Positions 28,102-37,196 of a stretch of 64,000 nt of DNA are shown piece after piece (the first letter of the stretch is position 1; each line of letters starts with the position of its first letter). Position numbers and translations under genes: made by a program. This DNA is from Mycobacterium sp. IDR2000157661. GTDB lineage: Bacteria; Actinomycetota; Actinomycetes; Mycobacteriales; Mycobacteriaceae. Below the pieces are notes generated by a model. That model had not been told where the DNA came from and did no database searches. It saw only the letters and a program-made list of their open reading frames with translations. Location: positions 3,286,001 to 3,350,000 of the forward strand of contig NZ_CP081006.1 in NCBI RefSeq assembly GCF_022317005.1, read 5' to 3'.

Positions 28102-29651
28102 CGTCGGTGCCTGCTCACGGCGTGCCGCGGCTCGATCTGCGTCTGGTGCCCGCCGCCTCGACCGCATGGGCGGTGACAGCTTCTGGGATAGTCTGGCCGG
28201 CAACCGGATCCGTGCTGGCGGGCGTCGTCGCGGTCGCGGTGACCGCCGCGGCGGGGTGGTGGGGTAGTGGCCGACGGGCGGACGTCGACAAGCGGGCCGT
28301 GGGCGCAGGCGTTGTTGCGGTCGGCGTGGTCGCCACGGCGTTCGGGGTGGCGGTGGGGCTGCGGGTCGACGAGTTGCGGCACCATCCGTTCGTCATGCGC
28401 TACGGCGCGGTCGCCACCGTCGTCGTCTCGCCGGCCGAGAGCCCGCGCGCCCTCGGAGGCAGCCGCACGATGTTCCGCGGATCACTGCTGCAAGCAGACG
28501 GGCATCCGACGTCCGGCCGGGTGGTGGTGTTCGCCTCCGCCGCGGACATGGCCGGCTTGAGCGCGCGCACGCCGGTGGGCTTTCGGGCCCGGATCGGCAG
28601 ACCCACCCGCCGCGACCTCACCGTGGCGGTGCTGTCGCCGGTCGGGCGCCCGACGTTCGGTGCGGCGGCGCCCGTGTACCGCGGCGCGCATGGGGTCCGC
28701 GCGGGGTTCGCCGACGCGGCGCGACGTGCGCTGCCCGCCGACCAGGCGGCGATGCTGCCCGCGCTCGTCCTCGGTGACACGTCGGCGGTATCCGGACAGA
28801 CGACCAGGGACTTCCGGGCGTCGGGCCTGACACACCTCACCGCGGTTTCGGGCGCCAACGTCACGATCGTGTGCGGCGCGGTGCTGCTGACCGCGGGCCT
28901 GGTGGGGCCGCGGGTGGCTGTCGCGCTCGCCGCGGTTGCCCTGGCGGCGTTCGTCGTCGTGGTGCAGCCCACCGCCAGCGTGCTGCGGGCCGCTGTGATG
29001 GGTGCGGTGACGTTGTTGGCGGTGTTGTCGCACCGCCGCCGTCAAGCGATCCCGGCGTTGTCGACCAGCGTGTTGGTGTTGCTCGTCGCGTCCCCGGAGC
29101 TGGCGGTCGACCTCGGGTTCGCCCTGTCGGTGTCGGCGACCGCTGCACTGATCGTCATCGCCCCCGTGTGGTCTCGGCGACTCGTCGGACGGGGATGGCC
29201 CAAACCGCTCGCCGACGCGCTGAGCATCGCGGTCGCCGCCCAACTGGTCACCGCGCCGTTGATCGCCGGCATGTCGGGCACCTTGAGTGTCGTTTCCGTG
29301 ATCGCGAATATCGCTGCGGCAGTGGTTGTTCCGCCGATCGCGGTGATCGGAACCGCCGCTGCCGCGCTATGCCCGGTGTGGCCGGCCGGCGCGGATCTGC
29401 TCATCCGCTTCACCGGGCCAGAACTTTGGTGGCTGCTGACGGTGGCCCGGTGGGGCGCCGGTGTGCCCGGCGCCCTGTTGCCGGTGCCGTCGGGTCCGTG
29501 GGGCGCGGTCATCGTGGGCGCAGCGGGTACGACGGCCGTGCTGGCATGGCGGTGGCGGTGGGCGCGGATCGCGGTGGGCGCCGGCGTGCTGTGCCTGCTG
29601 GCGTGGACGGTGTCGGGCCTGTCGGGCGGTCGTGACACGATCGTGGGGTGA
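28098..29651 (+). CDS. comEC: ComEC/Rec2-family membrane protein
   Basis: 517-residue polytopic membrane protein of the ComEC competence family, the predicted inner-membrane channel for single-stranded DNA. The core motif [23 protein letters not shown] is intact (about 238-260). At least ten hydrophobic segments follow. There is no C-terminal metallo-beta-lactamase domain (no HxHxDH), so it is the short form also found in M. tuberculosis Rv2414c. GTG 28098 overlaps the comEA stop (GTGA); the longer upstream frame is shadow of comEA. Stop overlaps the holA GTG. Confidence 0.92.
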   Translation: MTSVPAHGVPRLDLRLVPAASTAWAVTASGIVWPATGSVLAGVVAVAVTAAAGWWGSGRRADVDKRAVGAGVVAVGVVATAFGVAVGLRVDELRHHPFVMRYGAVATVVVSPAESPRALGGSRTMFRGSLLQADGHPTSGRVVVFASAADMAGLSARTPVGFRARIGRPTRRDLTVAVLSPVGRPTFGAAAPVYRGAHGVRAGFADAARRALPADQAAMLPALVLGDTSAVSGQTTRDFRASGLTHLTAVSGANVTIVCGAVLLTAGLVGPRVAVALAAVALAAFVVVVQPTASVLRAAVMGAVTLLAVLSHRRRQAIPALSTSVLVLLVASPELAVDLGFALSVSATAALIVIAPVWSRRLVGRGWPKPLADALSIAVAAQLVTAPLIAGMSGTLSVVSVIANIAAAVVVPPIAVIGTAAAALCPVWPAGADLLIRFTGPELWWLLTVARWGAGVPGALLPVPSGPWGAVIVGAAGTTAVLAWRWRWARIAVGAGVLCLLAWTVSGLSGGRDTIVG

Positions 29652-30607
29652 GCCGAGAGTCGCGCCTGCACCTGGTGCTCGGGGACGAGGAGTTGCTGGT
29701 CGAACGCGCCGTCGCGGCGGTACTGCGGGATGCGCGCAAGCGGGCCGGTACCGCCGACGTGCCGGTCGACCGCCTGCGCGCCGGCGAGGTCAGCACCAGC
29801 GAGTTGGCCGAACTGCTCAGCCCGTCCCTGTTCTCCGACGAACGCGTGGTGGTGCTCGAGTCGGCCGCCGAAGCAGGCAAGGACGCCGTCGCCCTGATCG
29901 CCGAAGCGGCGGCCGACCTGCCGCCCGGCACGATGCTGGTGGTGGTGCACTCCGGCGGCGGCCGGGCCAAAGCGCTGGCCGAGCAGCTCAAAAAGCTTGG
30001 CGCTCAGGTGCATCCTTGCGCCCGCATCACCAAGGCCGCGGAGCGAGCGGATTTCGTCCGCCGCGAGTTTCGTGCGCTGAAGATCAAGGTCGGCGACGAC
30101 ACGGTCACCGCCGTTCTGGATGCGGTCGGATCGGACATCCGCGAGCTGGCGGCGGCGTGTTCGCAATTGGTCGCCGACACCGCCGGTGGGGTCGACGCCG
30201 CCTCGGTGCGCCGCTATCACTTCGGTAAGGCCGAGGTGAAGGGGTTCGACATCGCGGACAAGGCGGTCGTCGGCGACGTCGCGGGCGCCGCCGAAGCGCT
30301 GCGCTGGGCGATGCTGCGCGGCGAACCGCACGTCGTACTGGCCGATGCGCTGGCCGAAGCGGTCCACACCATCGCCAGGGTGGCCCCGCTGTCGGGCGAT
30401 CCGTACCGGTTGGCGTCCGAACTCGGCATGCCGCCGTGGCGGGTGCAGAAGGCGCAGAAGCAGGCGCGGCGGTGGTCACGCACCTCGGTCGCCGAGGCGC
30501 TGCGCCTGGTGGCTGCGTTGAACGCCGATGTGAAGGGCGCCGCCGCCGACGCGGACTATGCGCTGGAGGCGACGGTCAGGCGGGTTGCCGAGCTCGCGAA
30601 GGATTGA
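29648..30607 (+). CDS. holA: DNA polymerase III delta subunit
   Basis: 319-residue clamp-loader delta subunit that opens the sliding clamp. Features: [19 protein letters not shown] start, [13 protein letters not shown] (clamp-binding region), [20 protein letters not shown], and the late helical collar domain ([39 protein letters not shown]). The Walker A lysine is absent as expected, since delta does not hydrolyse ATP. GTG 29648 is in a GTGA overlap with comEC. The comEC-holA-rpsT order is typical of actinobacteria. It is convergent with rpsT. Confidence 0.95.
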   Translation: MSRESRLHLVLGDEELLVERAVAAVLRDARKRAGTADVPVDRLRAGEVSTSELAELLSPSLFSDERVVVLESAAEAGKDAVALIAEAAADLPPGTMLVVVHSGGGRAKALAEQLKKLGAQVHPCARITKAAERADFVRREFRALKIKVGDDTVTAVLDAVGSDIRELAAACSQLVADTAGGVDAASVRRYHFGKAEVKGFDIADKAVVGDVAGAAEALRWAMLRGEPHVVLADALAEAVHTIARVAPLSGDPYRLASELGMPPWRVQKAQKQARRWSRTSVAEALRLVAALNADVKGAAADADYALEATVRRVAELAKD

Positions 30608-30637
30608 GCGGACTGAACGAACTGAAGCGAAGTGCGG

Positions 30638-30898
30638 TCAGAGCTTGTTGAGCGCCTGCGCGAGCGCCGACTTGCGGTTGGCGGCCTGGTTCTTATGGAT
30701 TACGCCCTTGCTGGCCGCCTTGTCGAGCTTGCGGCTGGTCGACGCCAGCAATTCGGCGGCCTTGTCCTTGTCGCCGGCCTCGACCGCCTGCCGGAATCCG
30801 CGGACCGCCGTGTGAAGCGAGGACTTCACCGACTTGTTGCGCAGTCTGCGGCGCTCGTTGGTCTTGATGCGCTTTTCCTGCGACTTGATGTTGGCCAC
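30638..30898 (-). CDS. rpsT: 30S ribosomal protein S20
   Basis: Primary 16S rRNA-binding ribosomal protein. It is 86 residues: [20 protein letters not shown] at the start and [20 protein letters not shown] at the end are diagnostic. GTG 30898 is the start, with AAGGA about 10 bases upstream; the reading frame upstream is longer but is untranslated leader. About 150 bases separate it from the divergent ATP-grasp gene. No clear -10 box was recognised in that gap. Confidence 0.97.
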   Translation of the reverse strand: MANIKSQEKRIKTNERRRLRNKSVKSSLHTAVRGFRQAVEAGDKDKAAELLASTSRKLDKAASKGVIHKNQAANRKSALAQALNKL

Positions 30899-31046
30899 GC
30901 GTGTGTTCCTTCGTAAATCTCGTCCGGATTTGGGTAAGTGTCTTATGGCCCGGCTGGCGGGCAGCGACTGTTCAGGGTACCAGCGGGACCGGCATTCCCC
31001 CAAAGTGAGGGCTGCTGGCCTGCCGAAACGCGGGATGTGATGCAGC

Positions 31047-32690
31047 ATGTCAGAGGTGACCCTGCGAACGCCCCGTGCCCGAGGAACGCAGCCGGCCCGA
31101 TCCGCCAGGTCGGCCAACCGGCACGACGGCGTCTTCGCCGGTTACGGCGATCTCGGCGGCTACGCACGGGCCTTCGACGAGATGTTCGATGCGCAGGGCA
31201 ACGTGCGGGCGCCCTACAAGGGCATCTACAGCGAACTGGCCCCTTCGGACGCCTCCGAGCTGGAGGCCCGCGCCGAGGCGCTGGGTCGCGCCTTCGTCGA
31301 CCAGGGCATCACGTTCTCGCTGTCCGGGCAGGAGCGGCCGTTTCCGCTCGACCTGGTACCGCGGGTGATCTCCGCGGCGGATTGGAGCCGCCTCGAACGG
31401 GGCATCATCCAGCGGGTCAAGGCGCTCGAGCTCTACCTCGACGACATCTACGGCGAACAGGAGATCCTGCGGGACGGGGTGATCCCGCGTCGGCTCGTCA
31501 CCTCCTGTGAGCATTTCCACCGCGAGGCGTTTGGCATCGTCCCGCCCAACGGCGTGCGCATCCACGTCGCCGGCATCGACCTCGTTCGCGACGCCAAGGG
31601 CGACTTCCGGGTGCTCGAGGACAATCTGCGGTCGCCGTCGGGGGTGTCCTACGTGATGGAGAACCGCCGCACCATGGCCCGCGTGGTGCCCAACCTGTTC
31701 GCAACCCACCGGGTGCGTGCCGTCGGGGACTACGCGTCGCATCTGCTGCGCGCCCTGCGCAACGCCGCGGCCAACAACGTCGCCGACCCGACCGTCGTCG
31801 TCCTCACCCCGGGCGTCTACAACTCGGCGTACTTCGAGCATTCGCTGTTGGCCCGCCAGATGGGCGTGGAACTGGTCGAGGGCCGGGACCTGTTCTGCCG
31901 CGACAACGCTGTCTACATGCGCACCACCGAGGGCGAACGGCAGGTCGACGTCATCTACCGCCGTATCGACGACGCGTTCCTGGACCCGATGCAGTTCCGG
32001 CCCGACTCGGTGCTGGGCGTCGCCGGTCTGCTCAACGCGGCCCGCGCGGGCAACGTCGTCATCTCCAGCGCGGTCGGCAACGGCGTCGGTGACGACAAGT
32101 TGGTCTACACGTACGTTCCGACGATCATCGAGTACTACCTCGGCGAGAAGCCGCTGCTGGCCAACGTCGACACCCTGCGCTGCTGGCTCGACGACGAACG
32201 CGAGGAGGTGCTCGACCGCATCGACGAGCTCGTCATCAAACCGGTGGAAGGCTCCGGCGGCTACGGCATCGTGTTCGGCCCCGACGCGTCGGAGAAAGAA
32301 CGCGCTGCGATCGGCAAGAAGATCCGCAACGACCCGCGCGGCTGGGTCGCCCAGCCGGTCGTGCAGCTGTCGACGGTGCCTACCCAGATCGACGACCAGT
32401 TGGTGCCGCGCCATGTCGACCTGCGGCCGTTCGCGGTCAACGACGGCGACGACGTATGGGTGCTGCCGGGCGGGCTCACGCGCGTCGCGCTGCCGGAGGG
32501 GTCGCTGGTGGTCAACTCCAGCCAGGGCGGCGGGTCCAAGGACACCTGGGTGCTGGCGTCTCGCACGTCGGCCGCCGACCGCGAACTGGGCGCCGCCGAA
32601 GTCGTTCGCTCGCTGCCGAGATCGTCGCTGGGAGCCAAACCGGACCACATCGACGGTCAGTCGCAAGACCAGCAACAGCAGCAGCAGTAG
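31047..32690 (+). CDS. Circularly permuted ATP-grasp type 2 protein
   Basis: 547-residue circularly permuted ATP-grasp protein (cytoplasmic, predicted ATP-dependent ligase). Recognisable parts: [20 protein letters not shown], the nucleotide-binding [58 protein letters not shown] and [12 protein letters not shown]. In many bacteria it is clustered with alpha-E and transglutaminase-like genes, exactly as here (M. tuberculosis Rv2411c-Rv2409c). A peptide-ligase role is suggested by the family, but no substrate is known. The last eight residues are Gln-rich (QDQQQQQQ) from a CAG/CAA run. ATG 31047 matches the family start. Confidence 0.92.
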   Translation: MSEVTLRTPRARGTQPARSARSANRHDGVFAGYGDLGGYARAFDEMFDAQGNVRAPYKGIYSELAPSDASELEARAEALGRAFVDQGITFSLSGQERPFPLDLVPRVISAADWSRLERGIIQRVKALELYLDDIYGEQEILRDGVIPRRLVTSCEHFHREAFGIVPPNGVRIHVAGIDLVRDAKGDFRVLEDNLRSPSGVSYVMENRRTMARVVPNLFATHRVRAVGDYASHLLRALRNAAANNVADPTVVVLTPGVYNSAYFEHSLLARQMGVELVEGRDLFCRDNAVYMRTTEGERQVDVIYRRIDDAFLDPMQFRPDSVLGVAGLLNAARAGNVVISSAVGNGVGDDKLVYTYVPTIIEYYLGEKPLLANVDTLRCWLDDEREEVLDRIDELVIKPVEGSGGYGIVFGPDASEKERAAIGKKIRNDPRGWVAQPVVQLSTVPTQIDDQLVPRHVDLRPFAVNDGDDVWVLPGGLTRVALPEGSLVVNSSQGGGSKDTWVLASRTSAADRELGAAEVVRSLPRSSLGAKPDHIDGQSQDQQQQQQ

Positions 32691-32703
32691 GGCGGTGATT
32701 TGA

Positions 32704-33675
32704 GTGTTGGCCCGCAACGCCGAGTCGCTGTACTGGATCGGCCGCTACGTCGAACGCGCCGACGACACCGCGCGCATTCTCGACGTCACGGTGCATCAGC
32801 TGCTCGAGGACTCCAGCGTCGACCCGGACCAGGCGTCGCGCACGCTGCTGCGGGTGCTGGGCATGGACCCGCCCGACAAGCCTCTGGACGTGTGGTCGCT
32901 GACCGACATCGTCGCGTTCAGCCGGGGCACGGAGGGCTCCATCGTGGACGCGATCTCGGCGGCGCGCGAAAACGCCAGAGGTGCACGGGAAGTCACGTCG
33001 ACCGAGATCTGGGAATGCCTCAACACCACCTACAACGCACTGTCCGAGCGCGAGCGGGCCGCTAAACGCCTTGGCCCACACGAGTTCCTGTCGTTCGTCG
33101 AGGGCCGCGCTGCAATGTTCGCCGGCCTGGCCGACTCGACGCTGTCGCGCGACGACGGCTACCGGTTCATGGTGCTCGGTCGCGCGATCGAGCGGGTGGA
33201 CATGACGGTGCGGCTGCTGCTGTCGCGCGTCGGTGACAGCGCGTCGTCGCCCGCCTGGGTGACGTTGCTGCGATCGGCGGGTGCCCACGACACCTACCTG
33301 CGCACGTACCGCGGCGTGCTCGACGCCGGCCGGGTCGTCGAGTTCATGCTGCTGGACCGGCTGTTCCCGCGCTCGATCTTCTACTCGCTGCGGTTGGCCG
33401 AACACAGCCTCGACGAGCTGCTCAACCGCCCGCCCAGCCGGCTCGGCGCCACCGCCGAGGCGCAGCGGCTGCTCGGCCGGGCCCGCAGCGAGTTGGAGTT
33501 CCTGCGGCCGGGTGTGCTGCTGGAGTCGCTCGAACAGCGGTTGGCCGGACTGCAGAAGACCTGCCACGACGTCGGCGAGGCGTTGGCGGTGCAGTACTTC
33601 CACTCCGCCCCGTGGGTGGCCTGGCACGACGCCGGGCACAACGGGTCGCTGGTGATCGAGGAAGGCGAGATCTGA
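32704..33675 (+). CDS. Alpha-E domain protein
   Basis: 323-residue all-helical alpha-E family protein; cytoplasmic, function unknown. Diagnostic sequence: LARNAESLYWIGRYVERADDTARILDV at the start, LFPRSIFYSLRLAEHSLDEL and the C-terminal CHDVGEALAVQYFHSAP. It lies between an ATP-grasp gene and a transglutaminase-like gene, the conserved trio found across bacteria that may build and trim a peptide. GTG 32704 (MLARNAESLYWIG) is chosen, 13 bases after the previous stop, with only a weak GGGCGG upstream. A mini-ORF module follows the stop. Confidence 0.92.
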   Translation: MLARNAESLYWIGRYVERADDTARILDVTVHQLLEDSSVDPDQASRTLLRVLGMDPPDKPLDVWSLTDIVAFSRGTEGSIVDAISAARENARGAREVTSTEIWECLNTTYNALSERERAAKRLGPHEFLSFVEGRAAMFAGLADSTLSRDDGYRFMVLGRAIERVDMTVRLLLSRVGDSASSPAWVTLLRSAGAHDTYLRTYRGVLDAGRVVEFMLLDRLFPRSIFYSLRLAEHSLDELLNRPPSRLGATAEAQRLLGRARSELEFLRPGVLLESLEQRLAGLQKTCHDVGEALAVQYFHSAPWVAWHDAGHNGSLVIEEGEI

Positions 33676-33678
33676 CCG

Positions 33679-33708
33679 ATGAGCGCTTGCGTGGAGAGTG
33701 ACCACTGA
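33679..33708 (+). CDS. Mini-ORF MSACVESDH, copy 2 of the coupling module
   Basis: Nine-codon ORF starting ATGAGCGCTTGCG three bases after the alpha-E stop. Its TGA (33706-33708) overlaps the ATG of the transglutaminase gene (TGATG). The interior GGAGAG (33693-33698) serves as that gene's ribosome binding site. It diverges from the other copies after the fifth codon, yet keeps the same geometry. Product is unlikely to act as a peptide. Confidence 0.4.
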   Translation: MSACVESDH

Positions 33709-34547
33709 TGTGGCGGCTGCGGGTGGTGCACTCGACGGGGTATGCGTACAAGTCGCCGGTGACCGCGTCGTTCAACGAGGCCCGGCTCACGCCACGGTCC
33801 GACTCGCGGCAGAACGTCATCCTCAACCGGGTGGAGACCGTTCCCGCGACGCGGTCGTACCGCTACGTCGACTACTGGGGCACCGCGGTGACGGCCTTCG
33901 ACCTGCACGCACCGCACACCGAACTGGAGGTGACGTCGTCGTCGGTGGTCGAGACCGAAGCGGGCCAGCCGCCCGACGAGGAGCTCACCTGGGAGCACAT
34001 GCGATCCGCGGCGGTCGTCGACCGCTTCGACGAGGTGCTCTCACCGACGCACTACACCCCCGACAGCAAGCGCATCCGGCGGGTGGGCCAGCGCATCATG
34101 AAAGACCACGCGCCCCATGCGGCCGTCACCGCCGCCGCCCAATGGGTGCACAGCGAACTGCGGTACGTCGCCGGCACCACGGGGGTGCATTCGTCGGGCC
34201 TCGACGCGCTGCGGGAAGGCAAGGGCGTGTGCCAGGACTTCGCCCACCTGAGCCTGATCCTGCTGCGCGCCATGGGTATTCCGGCACGCTATGTGTCGGG
34301 ATACCTGCATCCCAATCGCGAGGCCGTCGTCGGCCAGACGATCGACGGCCAGAGCCACGCCTGGGTTCAGGCCTGGACGGGCGGCTGGTGGAATTACGAC
34401 CCGACCAATGGCGTCGCCATCAACGAGCAGTACGTCAGCGTCGGCGTGGGCCGAGACTACTCCGACGTCAGCCCACTCAAGGGCATCTACTCGGGTGAGG
34501 GCTCGACCGACCTGGACGTCGTCGTCGAAATCACCCGCCTGGCGTAG
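33708..34547 (+). CDS. Transglutaminase-like protease-fold protein
   Basis: 279-residue papain-fold protein with an N-terminal bacterial transglutaminase-like beta domain (LRVVHSTGYAYKSPVTASFNEARL, about 3-26). The catalytic triad is complete: Cys in EGKGVCQDFAHLS (about residue 174), His in GQSHAWVQAW and Asp in YDPTNG. In this family it is more likely a peptidase or amidase than a cross-linker. It is the third gene of the ATP-grasp/alpha-E cluster (M. tuberculosis Rv2409c). ATG 33708 is fixed by the TGATG overlap with the preceding mini-ORF. Confidence 0.92.
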   Translation: MWRLRVVHSTGYAYKSPVTASFNEARLTPRSDSRQNVILNRVETVPATRSYRYVDYWGTAVTAFDLHAPHTELEVTSSSVVETEAGQPPDEELTWEHMRSAAVVDRFDEVLSPTHYTPDSKRIRRVGQRIMKDHAPHAAVTAAAQWVHSELRYVAGTTGVHSSGLDALREGKGVCQDFAHLSLILLRAMGIPARYVSGYLHPNREAVVGQTIDGQSHAWVQAWTGGWWNYDPTNGVAINEQYVSVGVGRDYSDVSPLKGIYSGEGSTDLDVVVEITRLA

Positions 34548-34560
34548 GTTTCTGGCGCGG

Positions 34561-35421
34561 CTACCCGGCAGGCTTGGCGCCCACGCCGGGATGCACCTCG
34601 ACGCGGTGCAGGTCGTCGCCGAGCTCGATCTGCCGGTCGAAGTGCTTGGCCGCCAAAGCGCGCCAATCGTCTTCCTGCCCGGGCGCGATCGCGGGCACGT
34701 AGTGCGTCAGGATCAGGATGCCGACACCGGCCCGCGCCGCAGTGGCAGCGGCCTGCTCGACCGACGAATGGTAGTCGCAGATGTCCCGGATGCGCTGTTG
34801 CGGGAGCAACTCGACGAGATCCTTGCGGATCACCGTGTGCACCAGCGCTCCTGCGCCTGCGGCCAGTTCGTCAAGGGTCTCGCACGGCACCGTGTCCCCG
34901 GCCAGCACCACCGATGCGCCTGCGTGTTCGATCCGGAAGCCGATCGTCGGTGCGACGGGCCGGTGGTCGGTGGGCGCCACCCTGATCGACACGCCGTCGC
35001 TGCCCCACACGACGCCCTCGGTGACCTCCTCGACCTGCACAGCAGGCGGGGCGGTGATGTCGTCATGATGGGCGATGCGGTAGCCGATGTCGTGGCCGAA
35101 CGCCTTGAGCGTGGCGTCGACCACCTCGGCGGTTCCCGGCGGACCGATGATCGGCAGCGGCGCCGGGTCCGGGGTGAACGTGGTGATCCACCGGGTGATG
35201 AGCAGGTCGCCCAGTTCGGCGATGTGGTCGCTGTGCAGGTGCGTCAACAGCAGCGCCGTCAGGGCGTTGGCCTGCACGCCCGCGGCGGTCATGCGCTGCT
35301 GAACCCCGCGTCCGCAGTCGATGAGGAACGTCTGTCCACCGGCGCGGACCAGCGTCGACGGGCCGGCGCGACGCGCGTCGGGAACGGGGCTTCCGGTGCC
35401 AAGAAGGGTGACCTCGATCAT
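34561..35421 (-). CDS. Metallo-beta-lactamase-fold hydrolase, RNase Z-like
   Basis: 286-residue MBL-fold protein. The metal-binding motif THLHSDH gives H61, H63, D65 and H66; further ligands appear as Asp in [10 protein letters not shown] and a late His in LILTHYVP. The start [15 protein letters not shown] is typical of RNase Z/arylsulfatase-type hydrolases; it corresponds to M. tuberculosis Rv2407. The flexible exosite arm of full tRNase Z is not obvious, so tRNA 3' processing is probable rather than certain. ATG 35421 is preferred to an upstream ATG at 35535; a TATACC sequence 8 bases upstream could make it leaderless. Confidence 0.87.
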   Translation of the reverse strand: MIEVTLLGTGSPVPDARRAGPSTLVRAGGQTFLIDCGRGVQQRMTAAGVQANALTALLLTHLHSDHIAELGDLLITRWITTFTPDPAPLPIIGPPGTAEVVDATLKAFGHDIGYRIAHHDDITAPPAVQVEEVTEGVVWGSDGVSIRVAPTDHRPVAPTIGFRIEHAGASVVLAGDTVPCETLDELAAGAGALVHTVIRKDLVELLPQQRIRDICDYHSSVEQAAATAARAGVGILILTHYVPAIAPGQEDDWRALAAKHFDRQIELGDDLHRVEVHPGVGAKPAG

Positions 35422-35627
35422 GGCCCCCAGGTATACCCGCCGAGCGGGCCCGGTGGGCGATATTCGCGGCGACCGAATCCGTCCGGTTCGCCGGACTGAG
35501 TCGCCATCGCACCGAAAACCGGTGATGGCACTCACGATTGGCGCCCACGCCCATTACGGTCGCGGCCGAGGGCCGGTGACGTCGAACAGCGGTCGAGGGA
35601 TCTGTCGCAGGTGACCCGGCCAAAGTG

Positions 35628-35657
35628 CTGTCACGGGGCAGGCCGCGGTTCTAGCCT
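35628..35657 (+). promoter_or_regulatory. Probable SigA promoter of the CBS-GNAT operon
   Basis: CTGTCA (35628-35633) and TAGCCT (35652-35657) are 18 bases apart. Initiation near 35664 leaves a 25-base leader containing GGAGG before the ATG at 35689. The rest of the 267-base gap 35422-35688 shows no further gene. Confidence 0.55.
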
Positions 35658-35688
35658 GAGACGACGGACATCACGAGCGGAGGCGGAG

Positions 35689-36117
35689 ATGCGGATCGCG
35701 GACGTGTTGCGGGCGAAGGGTGCGGCGGTGGCGACCATCACCCCCGAAACCTCGGTCGCCGGACTGCTCACCGAGCTGACGGTGCACAACATCGGTGCGA
35801 TGGTCGTCGTGTCGCCGGACGGTCTGGTCGGCATCGTCTCCGAACGCGACGTCGTGCGCGCGTTGCACCGCCAGGGCGCCGACCTCCTCACCCGGCCGGT
35901 GTCGGAGATCATGACCACGCTGGTGGCCACGTGTGAGCCCGGCGATTCGGTCGACAGTCTCAGCGCGCTGATGACCACGAATCGGGTCCGGCACGTGCCG
36001 GTGGTGGAGAACGGGAGGCTGGCCGGCATCGTCAGCATCGGTGACGTGGTCAAGACCCGGATGGAAGAGCTGGAAACCCAGCAGGAGCAGTTGCAGGCCT
36101 ACATCACCCGTGGCTGA
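35689..36117 (+). CDS. Tandem CBS-domain protein
   Basis: 142-residue protein consisting of two CBS domains (about 8-62: ATITPETSVAGLLTELTVHN to GIVSERDVVRAL, and 73-130: MTTLVATCEPGDSVDSLSAL to GIVSIGDVVKTR) and a short helical tail (MEELETQQEQLQAYI). CBS pairs bind adenosine nucleotides and act as sensors. It is identical in layout to M. tuberculosis Rv2406c. ATG 35689 has GGAGG/GGAG just upstream. It overlaps the GNAT gene by 8 bases. Confidence 0.92.
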   Translation: MRIADVLRAKGAAVATITPETSVAGLLTELTVHNIGAMVVVSPDGLVGIVSERDVVRALHRQGADLLTRPVSEIMTTLVATCEPGDSVDSLSALMTTNRVRHVPVVENGRLAGIVSIGDVVKTRMEELETQQEQLQAYITRG

Positions 36118-36715
36118 CGTCGACGTCGGTCCGGCCGGGCGGCGCGATGTGCGCCGGATGTCGGAGGTGCTGGCGCGCGCCTTCTATCGCGACCCGGTGA
36201 TGAGCTGGATGCTGCCCGACGACTCCGCCCGCGGCCGCGGCCTGCAACGGATGTTCGCGGCGATGACGCGCCACCACTTCCTGCGGACCGAGGGCGTCGA
36301 GGTGGCCCGTGGCGAGCGCATCGGTGCCGCGGCACTGTGGGATCCGCCCGGGCGGTGGAAGCAGAGCCGGCTCGAGGAGACGTTGATGATGCCGCAGTTC
36401 ATCCTGGCGTTCGGCACCAAGGTGAAGCGGGGTCAACAGGTGTCCGACCTGATGAAGGAGCGTCATCCCGAGGAACCGCACTGGTACCTCGCGGTGATCG
36501 GGAGCGATCCGAGCGTGCGTGGCACCGGCTTCGGCCAGGCGCTGATGCGCTCGCGGCTGGACCGCTGCGACGCCGAATACGCGCCCGCCTACCTGGAATC
36601 CAGCAACCCGGACAACATCCCGTACTACCAGCGGTTCGGCTTCGAGGTCACCGGTGAGATCAAGCTGCCCGACGGCGGCCCGAGCATGTGGCCGATGTGG
36701 CGGGAGCCGCGCTAG
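36110..36715 (+). CDS. GNAT-family N-acetyltransferase
   Basis: 201-residue GNAT-fold acyltransferase. The acetyl-CoA pyrophosphate-binding motif is VIGSDPSVRGTGFGQALM (R/Q-x-x-G-x-G), with DNIPYYQRFGFEVTGEI as the C-terminal strand-helix. The substrate is unknown. It overlaps the CBS gene (GTG 36110 inside the CBS end) and is cotranscribed with it, so the CBS protein may sense a nucleotide state for it; that is inference. It marks the left edge of the complex I-like insertion. Confidence 0.85.
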   Translation: MADVDVGPAGRRDVRRMSEVLARAFYRDPVMSWMLPDDSARGRGLQRMFAAMTRHHFLRTEGVEVARGERIGAAALWDPPGRWKQSRLEETLMMPQFILAFGTKVKRGQQVSDLMKERHPEEPHWYLAVIGSDPSVRGTGFGQALMRSRLDRCDAEYAPAYLESSNPDNIPYYQRFGFEVTGEIKLPDGGPSMWPMWREPR

Positions 36716-36851
36716 GCGCGACGGCATAGGAGCCGATCATCAGAAAACCCGGCGGGAGGCGGTATAGCGGCGCTTGACGGGGGAACGTTTCGAGGGGCCC
36801 CGGGCCGTGCGACGGATTGCCACGCCAGACCGACGTTGAAGGAGCGCAGCC

Positions 36852-37196
36852 ATGTACACCGGCGTGGCGTCGATGCTGCTGGTGACGGTGGTCGGCACCG
36901 CGGTCCTGTACGGGGTTCACCGGTGGACCGCGGTCGCGCCGAATGCGCTGATGTCACTGCCGTTCCAATCCGGGTGGCAGCCCGAGGAGCACGCGTTGTC
37001 GCGCTACCACGTCCGCTGGTATCCGGCGACGCTGGTGTTCCTGGCCTTCGACGTCGAGATGCTGTTCATGTACCCGTGGGCCGTCGTAGTCGCCGAGCGC
37101 GGCGTCAAGGCGATCGTCGAGATGTTCGTCTTCCTCGGCGCGTTGTTCGTCGCCGTGGCATGGGCGTGGCGGGAGGGGGCCCTGCGTTGGGTATAG
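36852..37196 (+). CDS. NuoA-like subunit of an orphan complex I membrane arm
   Basis: 114-residue protein with three membrane helices, like NuoA/ND3. The second-helix motif YPATLVFLAFDVEMLFMYPWAV keeps the conserved acidic residues. The loop cysteine of canonical NuoA (ECG) is replaced: the loop reads FQSGWQPEEHALSRYHVRW. AAGGAGCG (36838-36845) is a good ribosome binding site for ATG 36852. It is the first gene of an eight-gene cluster without NADH-dehydrogenase subunits. The 136-base gap before it has no convincing promoter; AATAA-like terminators were not seen. Confidence 0.85.
   Translation: MYTGVASMLLVTVVGTAVLYGVHRWTAVAPNALMSLPFQSGWQPEEHALSRYHVRWYPATLVFLAFDVEMLFMYPWAVVVAERGVKAIVEMFVFLGALFVAVAWAWREGALRWV

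Noticed and set aside
36041..36109. Longer GNAT protein starting inside the CBS gene
   Set aside because: The extra residues are low-complexity shadow of CBS codons; GTG 36110 gives a family-like start.
36740..36851. ECF-type promoter (GGAAC around 36784) before the orphan complex I-like cluster
   Set aside because: A GGAAC motif occurs but no matching -10 at proper spacing was found.
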